DNA from: Bacteroides faecium
Lineage (GTDB): Bacteria > Bacteroidota > Bacteroidia > Bacteroidales > Bacteroidaceae
Reading direction: 5' to 3'
Assembly (NCBI RefSeq): GCF_012113595.1
Contig: NZ_CP050831.1
Location: 4,588,001-4,652,000, forward strand
Length of the DNA stretch: 64,000 nt
Part shown: piece by piece, positions 51,567 to 59,577 of the stretch
How positions within the stretch are numbered: position 1 is the stretch's first letter
Layout: the number at the start of each line of letters is the position of its first letter
Position numbers and translations under genes: made by a program
The notes under the pieces: model-generated
Databases searched by the model: none
What the model saw: the letters and a program-made list of their open reading frames with translations, nothing else
Told to the model about the DNA's origin: nothing

Positions 51567-52105
51567 GTGTAGATAAAAGCCCTGTTTATGAGGTAAAGGC
51601 GGTACCTATAGAGAAAGTACATGCAAACGACTATAATCCGAATGTCGTTGCACCGCCCGAAATGAAATTGCTTGAACTGTCTATCTGGGAAGATGGTTTT
51701 ACGATGCCATGTGTGTGTTATTATAATAAAGAAGAAGATAACTATATCCTGGTGGATGGTTATCACCGTTATACGGTACTGAAGACTTCCCAACGAATCT
51801 ATAAACGCGAAAACGGATTGCTACCGATTGTGGTGATAGACAAGGATTTGTCCAATCGTATGAGTTCTACTATCCGCCATAACCGTGCCCGTGGGATGCA
51901 TAATATCGAATTGATGTGCAATATCGTCGCGGAACTGGATAAAGCGGGCATGTCCGACCAGTGGATTATGAAAAATATTGGTATGGACCGTGACGAGCTG
52001 TTACGACTGAAACAGATTTCAGGTTTGGCGGATCTCTTTGCCAACCGGGAATTTAGTATTCCTGACGAGATTGCGCCTACAGAAACAGAACGCAAGGCGT
52101 TATAA
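51563..52105 (+). CDS. ParB/Srx-fold protein, IbrB-like
   Basis: A 180-aa protein with a ParB N-terminal-like fold: VKAVPIEKVHANDYNPN, the motif ILVDGYHRYTVLK (ParB DGxHR box), and a helix-rich segment NRARGMHNIELMCNIVAEL followed by GMDRDELLRLKQISGLADLF, a ParB-like DNA-binding helix-turn-helix. It resembles E. coli IbrB/YbdM. ParB boxes can bind CTP; whether this does is unknown. It forms a coupled pair with the PP-loop gene (ATGA overlap) and ends the operon at 52105. Confidence 0.82.
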   Translation: MSVDKSPVYEVKAVPIEKVHANDYNPNVVAPPEMKLLELSIWEDGFTMPCVCYYNKEEDNYILVDGYHRYTVLKTSQRIYKRENGLLPIVVIDKDLSNRMSSTIRHNRARGMHNIELMCNIVAELDKAGMSDQWIMKNIGMDRDELLRLKQISGLADLFANREFSIPDEIAPTETERKAL

Positions 52106-52558
52106 TCTGATAGCTATATATATACAGTATTTAGGCATTCTGGCATATAGGCACAGAAGATACAAATATTAGGATAATATGTTGTATATATTATCCTTCT
52201 AATTTGTATATTTTGTGCCTGAGTTGTATCTAAATGACACGATAAACTATAACCTCTCTCCATTACTCAAGTTTCTCTCATAAAAACTTGGAAATCTTAA
52301 AATGTTCGCATATCGAAAGAAATGAGGATATTGAATATTTTTGTTGTGAAATTCGTAACCTCTTTGTTCGTTACCTGCATAATTAGCCCCTTTATTCTAA
52401 GTTGATTCTCTATAACAGAAATGAATACAATTCTGTATCTCCTTTAATATTCCGAAATTTGCAATATGAGATTTGGACGAAAAATATTGTCCTGAGAGAA
52501 AAGCAAAAAGAGAAGTAAGAGATATACGAGAAGTAGTAGAAACTACATTGGAGAATTA
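52106..52558. other. Gap between ParB-like gene and pilus pseudogene
   Basis: This 453-bp region holds a large hairpin at 52150-52219: GGCACA at the left end pairs with TGTGCC at the right and the stem runs for about 31 bp with a few mismatches (TACAAAT with ATTTGTA, AGGATAATAT with ATATTATCCT). It probably ends the operon. To the right is AT-rich sequence with a short GTAAC...GTTAC repeat near 52357-52376. I see no clear -7 box. Confidence 0.6.
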
Positions 52559-53259
52559 ATGAGAGAAATAACAAGACTTACAACCAGTTTATATTTGATT
52601 TTTTTATTATCTGCGGTAGGGTGTGTGCAAGAGTTGAATGTGACTGGCATTCTCATCCAATTAACACCGGAGGTGACAACTTGTGCGGATATGTATGCCG
52701 GGTTGTTGACTAAGCCGTTGAGCAATCCTTTGCTTGGCTCTCTGCCTTATAGTGGCACTCAAGAAACTATCCCCATGAATTATATTATGTATGAGTCCGG
52801 TATTCAGAACAACACCTGTCTGATGTGGTATGAAGAAGGACAAAGAGAAACAGGTGATAGGATGATGTGTATATAACATTAAAAACAGGAAATTTGGAAA
52901 AAGAAGTTCATATTAGACAAAAGAAAGCTGTTCCTGCTGCGGGAAGTACGCTTCAACTCATGCCTACCGGAAATTTAAATTCGGAGGTGTATGAAATCAA
53001 TTATTTCTGCCTTACGGGAGAAGTGGATGAAAGTGCTAAAAATTGGATCCGCCTGTATTCTTCTGTAATGCCGGAGGAACATACAGGAGAAGAACGTATT
53101 ATTGTTGAAGACGGTAAGATATATATTAAGGTATTGCCCAATATAGAGACGGATTCCAGAAACGGAATCGTACATCTCACAACAATGGTGTCTTCCCTTA
53201 GAACGGGCATCAGTAATCTGCAACGCATAAAAATAGATGTTACTCAGTTAGGGCAATAA
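52559..53259 (+). pseudogene. Frameshifted fimbrial lipoprotein
   Basis: Two overlapping frames form one decayed gene. The first (52559-52876) starts with a lipoprotein signal (MREITRLTTSLYLIFLLSAVGC) and GCVQEL, like the gene at 61230, which has TGCVQEELG. The second (to 53259) continues DDVYITLKTGNLEKEVHI RQKK, like ATVTLTAGRLTHNIEVTQ in that large protein, a BACON-like beta segment. A frame shift lies near 52855 (in-frame TAG at 52858-52860). Most of the middle of the gene is missing. It looks like a relic of a tip or accessory pilin. Confidence 0.6.
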
Positions 53260-53280
53260 ACAACAGTAAATGTGATATAA

Positions 53281-53853
53281 ATGAAGAAAGTTGCTATACT
53301 CATATTATTCATGCTCGGATGTGCTATTTCCGAAGGTCATGCCCAGAAGGTTGCGCTGAAAAGCAATCTGCTGTATGACGCTACTACTACCATGAATCTG
53401 GGACTGGAGATCGGACTGGCGCGTAAATGGACGCTGGACATTCCGGTCAATTATAATCCGTGGAAACTTTCCGACGGCAAACGTCTCCGTCATTGGGGGA
53501 TACAACCCGAAGTCCGTTACTGGTTTTGCGAGAGTTTTCGCCGTATGTTTGTCGGAATGCACGGACATTATGCCGATTTCAATGTAGGAGGGTGGCCCGA
53601 CTGGTCTTTTATCAGTGACAATATGCAGCATACGCGTTATCAGGGACATCTTTATGGTGGTGGCTTTTCCGTAGGATATTCGTGGATTCTGAAAAAACGC
53701 TGGAGTATAGAAACGTCTGTCGGAGTGGGATATGCGCACATTGTATATGACAAGTATCCTTGCACTACCTGTGGTACGAAACTAAAGGAAAGCAGCAAAA
53801 ACTATTTCGGGCCTACCAAAGCAAGTGTGTCACTTATTTATGTAATTAAATAA
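53281..53853 (+). CDS. DUF3575 outer membrane protein of the pilus operon
   Basis: A 190-aa protein: signal peptide (MKKVAILILFMLGCAIS), then DUF3575, a small beta-barrel: KVALKSNLLYDATTTMNLGL, RHWGIQPEVRYWFCESFR, GFSVGYSWILKKRW and KNYFGPTKASVSLIYVI. The same domain forms the C-terminal half of the OmpA-like protein at 43456. It is the first gene of the type V pilus operon and ends in TAATG, overlapping the start of the DUF3868 gene by one base. Confidence 0.85.
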   Translation: MKKVAILILFMLGCAISEGHAQKVALKSNLLYDATTTMNLGLEIGLARKWTLDIPVNYNPWKLSDGKRLRHWGIQPEVRYWFCESFRRMFVGMHGHYADFNVGGWPDWSFISDNMQHTRYQGHLYGGGFSVGYSWILKKRWSIETSVGVGYAHIVYDKYPCTTCGTKLKESSKNYFGPTKASVSLIYVIK

Positions 53854-55373
53854 TGCGGAGTATGATAATAAGAAAAATAGGTTTCCTTGTGTGTATGTTG
53901 ATGGTTTGCAGCCTGAATATAAACACAGCTATGGCTCAGTCCCGCTCTTACGAAGGTGGCATTACTGTGAATCCGGTGCGGTTGGAACAGAAAGGTGAGT
54001 TTATTCATGTCGATATAGATTTTGTATTGAATAATGTGAAAGTGAAATCTGCCCGGGGAATGGATTTTATTCCGCGGCTGGTGACTCCCGGACGCACTCA
54101 GAATCTTCCGAAAGTTTCTATTAAAGGTCGTGACGAATATTTGGCGTATGAGCGTGAACTTGCGTTGATGAGCGCCAAAGAGAAGAGAAACTACGAGAAG
54201 CCATATATAGTGGAAAAAGCCGGAAAACTAAGAAATGATACGATTCGGTATCAATATCTGGTTCCGTTCGAATCATGGATGAAGGATGCGCGCCTGGACG
54301 TGCAGCGTGACGAATGTGGTTGCGGTGAAACGGCATTGATGAACATAGAGGAATTTGGCAAAGTGACGTTGGAACGTATATGGACGCCTTACGTAGTGGC
54401 TCCTCAGTTTGCTTATCTGCAACCGAAAGCGGAAGAAATCAAACAACGGGATATTCAAGCGGAATGTTTTCTGGATTTCGAGGTGAATAAAGTCAATATT
54501 CGTCCCGAATACATGAATAACCCCCAGGAACTGGCCAAAATACGTAAGATGATTGATGAACTGAAGTCCGATCCGAATGTGAAAGTGAACCGCCTGGATA
54601 TTATCGGTTATGCGTCTCCGGAAGGAACATTGGCAGCGAACAAACGTCTGTCTGAAGGGCGTGCCATGGCGCTTCGGGATTATCTGGCATCCAGATACGA
54701 TTTTCCGAGAAACCAATACTACATTGTCTTTGGAGGTGAAAACTGGGACGGACTGGAGAAGGCGCTTGAAACAATCGAATTTGAATATAAAGACGAAGTG
54801 CTTGATATTATCAGGAACATACCTATTGAAAAAGGAAGAGAAACAAAACTGATGCAACTTCACGGAGGAACGCCTTACCGGTACTTGTTGAAGTATATTT
54901 TCCCAAGTCTGCGTGTGGCTATCTGCAAAGTGAATTACGAAGTGAGGAATTTCAGTGTGGAGGAAGCGAAAGAGATTATCAAGACGCGCCCGCAGAATCT
55001 GAGCTTGAATGAAATGTTCCTGGTAGCTAATACCTATCCGACAGGCTCGCAAGAATTTATTGATGTGTTCGAAGCGGCTGTACGGATGTATCCGCAGAGT
55101 GAAATTGCAAATATAAATGCTGCTACTGCCGCTTTATCACGCAATGATCTGGTTTCGGCCGAACGTTATCTGGGTATGGTGAATTCGAATAAGAATTTGC
55201 CGGAATATAATAATGCTATGGGAATATTAATGTTAATAAAAGGAGATTATGAACTGTCGGAGAAGTATTTGAAAGTTGCAGAGCAGTCAGGTCTGGATGC
55301 AGCTAGGAGCAATCTGGAAGAATTAGTCAGGAAGAAGGCTAATGCTGCCGAAATGAGAACAAATAGTAAGTAA
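53853..55373 (+). CDS. DUF3868 / OmpA-like pilus-associated protein
   Basis: A 506-aa exported protein: signal peptide to about residue 28 (SLNINTAMAQ), DUF3868 (about 30-210; EKRNYEKPYIVEKAGKLRND, DVQRDECGCGET), an OmpA-like segment (FEVNKVNIRPEYMNN, RLDIIGYASPEGTLAANKRL), and TPR-like C-terminal helices (DLVSAERYLGMVN, DYELSEKYLKVAEQSGL). It stands in the P. gingivalis Mfa/Fim type of locus just before the major subunit. It may link the pilus to peptidoglycan or aid export. It is translationally coupled to DUF3575. Confidence 0.85.
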   Translation: MRSMIIRKIGFLVCMLMVCSLNINTAMAQSRSYEGGITVNPVRLEQKGEFIHVDIDFVLNNVKVKSARGMDFIPRLVTPGRTQNLPKVSIKGRDEYLAYERELALMSAKEKRNYEKPYIVEKAGKLRNDTIRYQYLVPFESWMKDARLDVQRDECGCGETALMNIEEFGKVTLERIWTPYVVAPQFAYLQPKAEEIKQRDIQAECFLDFEVNKVNIRPEYMNNPQELAKIRKMIDELKSDPNVKVNRLDIIGYASPEGTLAANKRLSEGRAMALRDYLASRYDFPRNQYYIVFGGENWDGLEKALETIEFEYKDEVLDIIRNIPIEKGRETKLMQLHGGTPYRYLLKYIFPSLRVAICKVNYEVRNFSVEEAKEIIKTRPQNLSLNEMFLVANTYPTGSQEFIDVFEAAVRMYPQSEIANINAATAALSRNDLVSAERYLGMVNSNKNLPEYNNAMGILMLIKGDYELSEKYLKVAEQSGLDAARSNLEELVRKKANAAEMRTNSK

Positions 55374-55430
55374 AATTTACTGAATAAGTGGGAAATTATA
55401 TATGTATTAATTCTAAATTTTTTTTGTATT

Positions 55431-57146
55431 ATGCTAAAGATTAAATCAATTTTAGTTTCGTTGCTGGCCGTTGTGGCATTGGCAAGTTGTTCAAATGAGA
55501 ACCTGGAGGAAAATCCCGGGGTTGAGGGGGGATCATCAGGTTATGATGTAGCTTATGTATCAATTAGTCTGACTAATCCAAAAGTGCTAGGTTCACGTGC
55601 TTCTGGCGAACAGACGGCTTTGGAGGCGGAAAGCAAGATTAATGAGCTCTATGTGATTACGTTCAATGCGAGTAAGGTGGTGACTAAAGATGAAGATGCA
55701 ACTAAGTATGCCACGGTGTTGGGAGCAAGTTCTTTCGGGACAAATAGTGGAGTTACGACTCCGAATACTCCGATTAAGGTGGGTACGGATACTAAGTATC
55801 TGCTTGTTGTTGCCAATCCGGGTTTCGTATTAAAGAGTCGTCTGGATGCTATTGCAGCGGGTGCAACCTATACTACCATCAATGGAATGATTACAGTTCC
55901 TGAAAACAATACTAAGCCCAACAATGCTTATCTGGTAGAAGAAGTAGTGCACTCCAATGGTTGTGCAATGATTAATGTCGGATTCTACGATGATTCCGAT
56001 GCAAATCCAGACAATCATGCGTGGGAAGATGAATGTCTGCTTGATGTATCGGACAAGATTGTTTTGGTCAGCGACTATAAATCGGAAGCGCAAGCTCAGA
56101 ATGCGGCGAAAAGTAATCCGGCTACTCTTGAGATAGAACGCCTTGCTGCAAAATTGGAGGTTATGATTGGCGGTTCATTAGAAGTAGGACCTTTTGCAGA
56201 TGTAACAAATGAAAGTCTTGGACAGTTTGATTTTGGAAATTGGACTATAGACTACTACAACTCCCTGTTCTTTCCTTTTGCAAAGAAGACTACCACAGAG
56301 TCGTCTCATACTACCGGATTCTACAAAAGTAACTTCTATACAGTCGACCCGAACTTTACGACTGCAGGTGGAAGTGAATATCTTACAGGCATTGTTAAGA
56401 ATACACTCGATGCTACTACTCGCGAACCTAAGGTAGAATGGGTTACTGAAAGTGCGAAGGCGGGTGATAATTACAAATACTGTATCGAGAATACGATGGC
56501 CGCAGGATATCAGAAGTTCGGTGCGGCTACGCGTCTGGTACTTAAGGGACAGTATGCACCTTGGAAGGCTGGTGAATTTACTTTAGGAGATGACTGGTAT
56601 CGTCTTCCTAACGGTACTAACTCTGTAAACTTCAAAAGTTTTGATGACTTGCTGGCTGCTTATACACCTGCTAAAGCTAAAGAAACAAACTCAGACCCTA
56701 TGACCGCCCAGGAAAAACTCTTGGTTACAGCATGCGAACTATTCTATAACCAGATAAAATCTGAACTTACCACCAATGATCCGGGTAGTTTTGCTCTTCT
56801 TACACAGACTATTCTTGACGACAACAATATTAAGAATGGCGGTGAACTGTGCAAAGAAGAAGGTTGCATCTATTGGTATCCAAAGAGTCTCAACTATTAC
56901 TACTATGAGATTCGTCATGACAATGCAGCCAATTCTTACATGGAGTATGGAAAATACGGTGTAGTGCGTAATAACTATTATACACTTACACTGACAAAGG
57001 TGAATGGTAACGGTACACCGTGGTATCCTGGTGGTGGTCCTGAAGATCCGGATGAAGAAGAAGATATCGATAAGAAAGGTGCTTATCTCCACTTTGAGAT
57101 TAAAGTTGCTCCGTGGATATACTGGACTACAAATTTCGAAATCTAA
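55431..57146 (+). CDS. Mfa1-type major fimbrial subunit
   Basis: A 571-aa lipoprotein (MLKIKSILVSLLAVVALASC, lipobox Cys20). The N-terminal half has the pilin fold (VAYVSISLTNPKVL, KINELYVITFNASKV), and the C-terminus has the Mfa1-specific pattern EYGKYGVVRNNYYTLTLTKV, an Asp/Glu/Pro-rich segment (GGGPEDPDEEEDIDK) and LHFEIKVAPWIYWTTNFEI. The end contributes the donor strand to the next pilin in type V pili (known for the family). Outer membrane protease trimming is expected after an Arg. It is followed by a terminator-like hairpin. Confidence 0.88.
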   Translation: MLKIKSILVSLLAVVALASCSNENLEENPGVEGGSSGYDVAYVSISLTNPKVLGSRASGEQTALEAESKINELYVITFNASKVVTKDEDATKYATVLGASSFGTNSGVTTPNTPIKVGTDTKYLLVVANPGFVLKSRLDAIAAGATYTTINGMITVPENNTKPNNAYLVEEVVHSNGCAMINVGFYDDSDANPDNHAWEDECLLDVSDKIVLVSDYKSEAQAQNAAKSNPATLEIERLAAKLEVMIGGSLEVGPFADVTNESLGQFDFGNWTIDYYNSLFFPFAKKTTTESSHTTGFYKSNFYTVDPNFTTAGGSEYLTGIVKNTLDATTREPKVEWVTESAKAGDNYKYCIENTMAAGYQKFGAATRLVLKGQYAPWKAGEFTLGDDWYRLPNGTNSVNFKSFDDLLAAYTPAKAKETNSDPMTAQEKLLVTACELFYNQIKSELTTNDPGSFALLTQTILDDNNIKNGGELCKEEGCIYWYPKSLNYYYYEIRHDNAANSYMEYGKYGVVRNNYYTLTLTKVNGNGTPWYPGGGPEDPDEEEDIDKKGAYLHFEIKVAPWIYWTTNFEI

Positions 57147-57170
57147 ATAAACTCTTTACTTTCAAAGAAA

Positions 57171-57206
57171 ACAGGGCAGTGCGGACTGCCTGCCCTGTAC
57201 TTTTTT
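57171..57206 (+). terminator. Terminator-like hairpin after the major pilin gene
   Basis: ACAGGGCAG (57171-57179) pairs exactly with CTGCCCTGT (57190-57198), followed by ACTTTTTT. It is a good intrinsic terminator inside the pilus operon, 25 bp after the major-subunit stop. Partial read-through would give far more major subunit than anchor and tip. Confidence 0.7.
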
Positions 57207-57423
57207 AAAATAGGTATTCCGTGCGGAACAGACCGCCGAAAAAAGTAAAAACAAGCCGGTGACAGGCTTCCCAAAAACAGCACTGAAATATACCGGCGCA
57301 TCCGAGATGCAATGAAATGCAAAGCGCGCCCCAAGAAGAGGAAATAACCGGAGGTTACTAAATAGAAATCTCTGACAATATAAAATGGCAAACCGATAGG
57401 GTTGCCTCCTAAAAAAAAAAGAT
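57207..57423. other. Leader before the anchor gene
   Basis: About 217 bp with no gene, including GGCAAACC (57388-57395) and GGGTTGCC (57400-57407), which can pair with one mismatch just before the start of the Mfa2-type gene, and a run of ten A right before the ATG. No clear -7 box. Confidence 0.4.
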
Positions 57424-58422
57424 ATGTTCGGAAAAACTAAATCGCTGTTCCTTATCGTTGCTTCGATGCTATGTATGGCTTCGTGCGACAGTATACGCGA
57501 AGACTTGCCACGGTGCGAACTTTGGTTGGAATTTGTATTCGACTACAATATGGAATATGCGGATGCATTTAATCCGCAGGTTAAATCGGTGGATGTACTT
57601 GTGTTCGACAGCGATGATAAATTACTCTTCACCAAAAGTGCCGGGGTTGCTGAGCTGGTGGGTGGAAACCGGATGTCGTTGACCGACGAGCTCGATTTCG
57701 GAAGTTATAAAGTACTGACCGTCGGAAGTCTGTCTGACAAATTCCGGCTTTCGGACAATGCAGGTAATGAACTGGCACCGGGAACAACCACTCTCCAACA
57801 GGTCATTGTGTCCCTGAAGCGGGAGACGAATGTTGTTAATTTCGAGTTTCAGCATCTTTACTTCGGAGAAGTTGTGAAAGTGGACCACCTGCCATCCAAT
57901 ACCGATCATAAAATTTATCCGGTGAACCTGATACGCGACACCAATCGTTTTAATCTCGCGTTAATGGGATATGAGGAAAATAAAGTGGATGGCACACAAT
58001 ATACATTTGAAATTCAGGCGCCGGAAAATGCGGTTTATTCCTGGGAAAACGAACCCGCAGGACAAGGGCCGGTTACTTATGTACCTTATTATACAGGTCC
58101 GGGTGAAATACCCGACGTGGTTATGTCCGCACGCCTGAACACGATGCGTTTGCTCAACAGGAGCGGATGGGATTATAAGTTTATTATAAGGGATGCGGAT
58201 ACCGAAGCCGAAGTTTGGAGCTACAATCTGATGACACTCTTGAGCATTGCCCGGCCGGTTTCCCGTTACGACGGGACGGAACTTCCCTTTCAGGAATATC
58301 TTGACAGGCAGAGTGAATGGAACCTGATATTTACAGTTGTTGAAAAACCCGGAGGAGGATTCCTTCAAATTGGTATTGTCGTGGGGACCTGGATTCATTG
58401 GCTCCACGGGATGGAAGTTTAA
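57424..58422 (+). CDS. FimB/Mfa2-family fimbrial anchor
   Basis: A 332-aa lipoprotein (MFGKTKSLFLIVASMLCMASC). The opening CDSIREDLPRCELWLEFVFD is a clear Mfa2/FimB signature, as is VKSVDVLVFDSDDKLLFT. Mfa2 caps the pilus base and limits its length (known for P. gingivalis). The C-terminus is Gly-rich, with GGGFLQIGIVVGTWIHWL. Placement directly after the major subunit agrees. Its TAA is two bases before the next ATG. Confidence 0.9.
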   Translation: MFGKTKSLFLIVASMLCMASCDSIREDLPRCELWLEFVFDYNMEYADAFNPQVKSVDVLVFDSDDKLLFTKSAGVAELVGGNRMSLTDELDFGSYKVLTVGSLSDKFRLSDNAGNELAPGTTTLQQVIVSLKRETNVVNFEFQHLYFGEVVKVDHLPSNTDHKIYPVNLIRDTNRFNLALMGYEENKVDGTQYTFEIQAPENAVYSWENEPAGQGPVTYVPYYTGPGEIPDVVMSARLNTMRLLNRSGWDYKFIIRDADTEAEVWSYNLMTLLSIARPVSRYDGTELPFQEYLDRQSEWNLIFTVVEKPGGGFLQIGIVVGTWIHWLHGMEV

Positions 58423-58424
58423 GA

Positions 58425-59537
58425 ATGAGAAAAAAGCTATTACATATCATTTGTCTGGCATCCACCATCCTTTTGTTCTCATGTAGTAGAGAAGCTGATG
58501 TGGCTTATGAGTTGCCTGCCCATACTACTCGGGCGCAACTTAGCATCGACTTGGTGAACAACGGGGATGTGGAACAACAGGAGAAGATAAACTCCATGCG
58601 GTTTATCGTATTCGGCAGCACGCCCGGTGGCGTGAGGCTGGATGTAAATGAACACATCTTGTTGAGTACTCCGGAGACAGCTACTGATATAGATGCGCAA
58701 CTTCTCGAAGTGACGTCCAGCAATGATATCCTGGTTGTAGTTATTGCCAACGAACCGCAGAGTCTCACAAGCAAACTTGACGGTATAGCCAATCTTTTGA
58801 CGTTGCAAGAGATGATTTACGATATCTCCGACATTTTGAATGGTGACGGACAGATCATTTCGACAACCGGAATGCCTATGACAGGAGTGATCCGGGATAT
58901 ATCCATAGCACCTGATGAAACCAAAACAGTGCAAATGGTTATCGAACGTGCCGTAGCCCGGGTAGATGTCTTTATCGAAGCTATAGACGGCGGGGCGGTG
59001 ACCGGATATACTGCCGGAAGCACCAGTGTAACCTTGCACAATTTCTCCCATGATAGCTATTTCGTGATGGGAAACGTGGACAACGGCACGCGTGATAACG
59101 CCGACCCTTCAAAAAACTACGGTAAAGTGAAGGAAGACGTGTCGGAAAGCAAATTGTTAACGCATAGCTGGACGGCTGAGACTACAGAAACTTGGGCATA
59201 TTCATCGGCTTCCGGAGCTGAAAACCGGAAGTTGCTTTGCTCGTTCTACACAGCCGAACGTCTATTCAAGTCGGATTATTCCGACCGACTGTCTATCAGT
59301 ATGGCTAATGTCCCGAAAGGGCCTTCGGACGTCACCGGAATAACCGAGAAAGTAATTGAAACCGTAACGAAGGTTGACGGCACAGGCAGTCCGACAGCGC
59401 AACCTTTTACGGAGATCCGTCGGAACAACGTGTATCAGGTAACGGCACGCGTAGGAAAAATAGGTATTCAGATACTGACGATAAGCGTGGAAGATTGGGG
59501 TGAAAGACAAGACATTGATCTGGATATGGGCTTGTAA
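58425..59537 (+). CDS. Fimbrial accessory lipoprotein (FimA/Mfa-like)
   Basis: A 370-aa lipoprotein (MRKKLLHIICLASTILLFSC). The body is a fimbrillin-type N-terminal pattern: TTRAQLSIDLVNNGDVEQQE, INSMRFIVFGSTPGGVRLDV, ILVVVIANEPQSLTSKLDG. The TTRAQ site suits proteolytic maturation. The start at 58425 is used because an upstream frame lacks a signal peptide. It follows the anchor gene by two bases and precedes two further pilus genes by 40 bp. Which accessory subunit it is cannot be told. Confidence 0.75.
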   Translation: MRKKLLHIICLASTILLFSCSREADVAYELPAHTTRAQLSIDLVNNGDVEQQEKINSMRFIVFGSTPGGVRLDVNEHILLSTPETATDIDAQLLEVTSSNDILVVVIANEPQSLTSKLDGIANLLTLQEMIYDISDILNGDGQIISTTGMPMTGVIRDISIAPDETKTVQMVIERAVARVDVFIEAIDGGAVTGYTAGSTSVTLHNFSHDSYFVMGNVDNGTRDNADPSKNYGKVKEDVSESKLLTHSWTAETTETWAYSSASGAENRKLLCSFYTAERLFKSDYSDRLSISMANVPKGPSDVTGITEKVIETVTKVDGTGSPTAQPFTEIRRNNVYQVTARVGKIGIQILTISVEDWGERQDIDLDMGL

Positions 59538-59577
59538 TATCTTTCGCTGATTATTTTAATTTCGGAAAAGAAGTAAG

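Noticed and set aside
53281..55373. Complete type IX secretion or SusCD locus
   Set aside because: The DUF3575 and DUF3868 genes belong to the type V pilus pattern; no SusC/SusD pair or Por secretion core is present.
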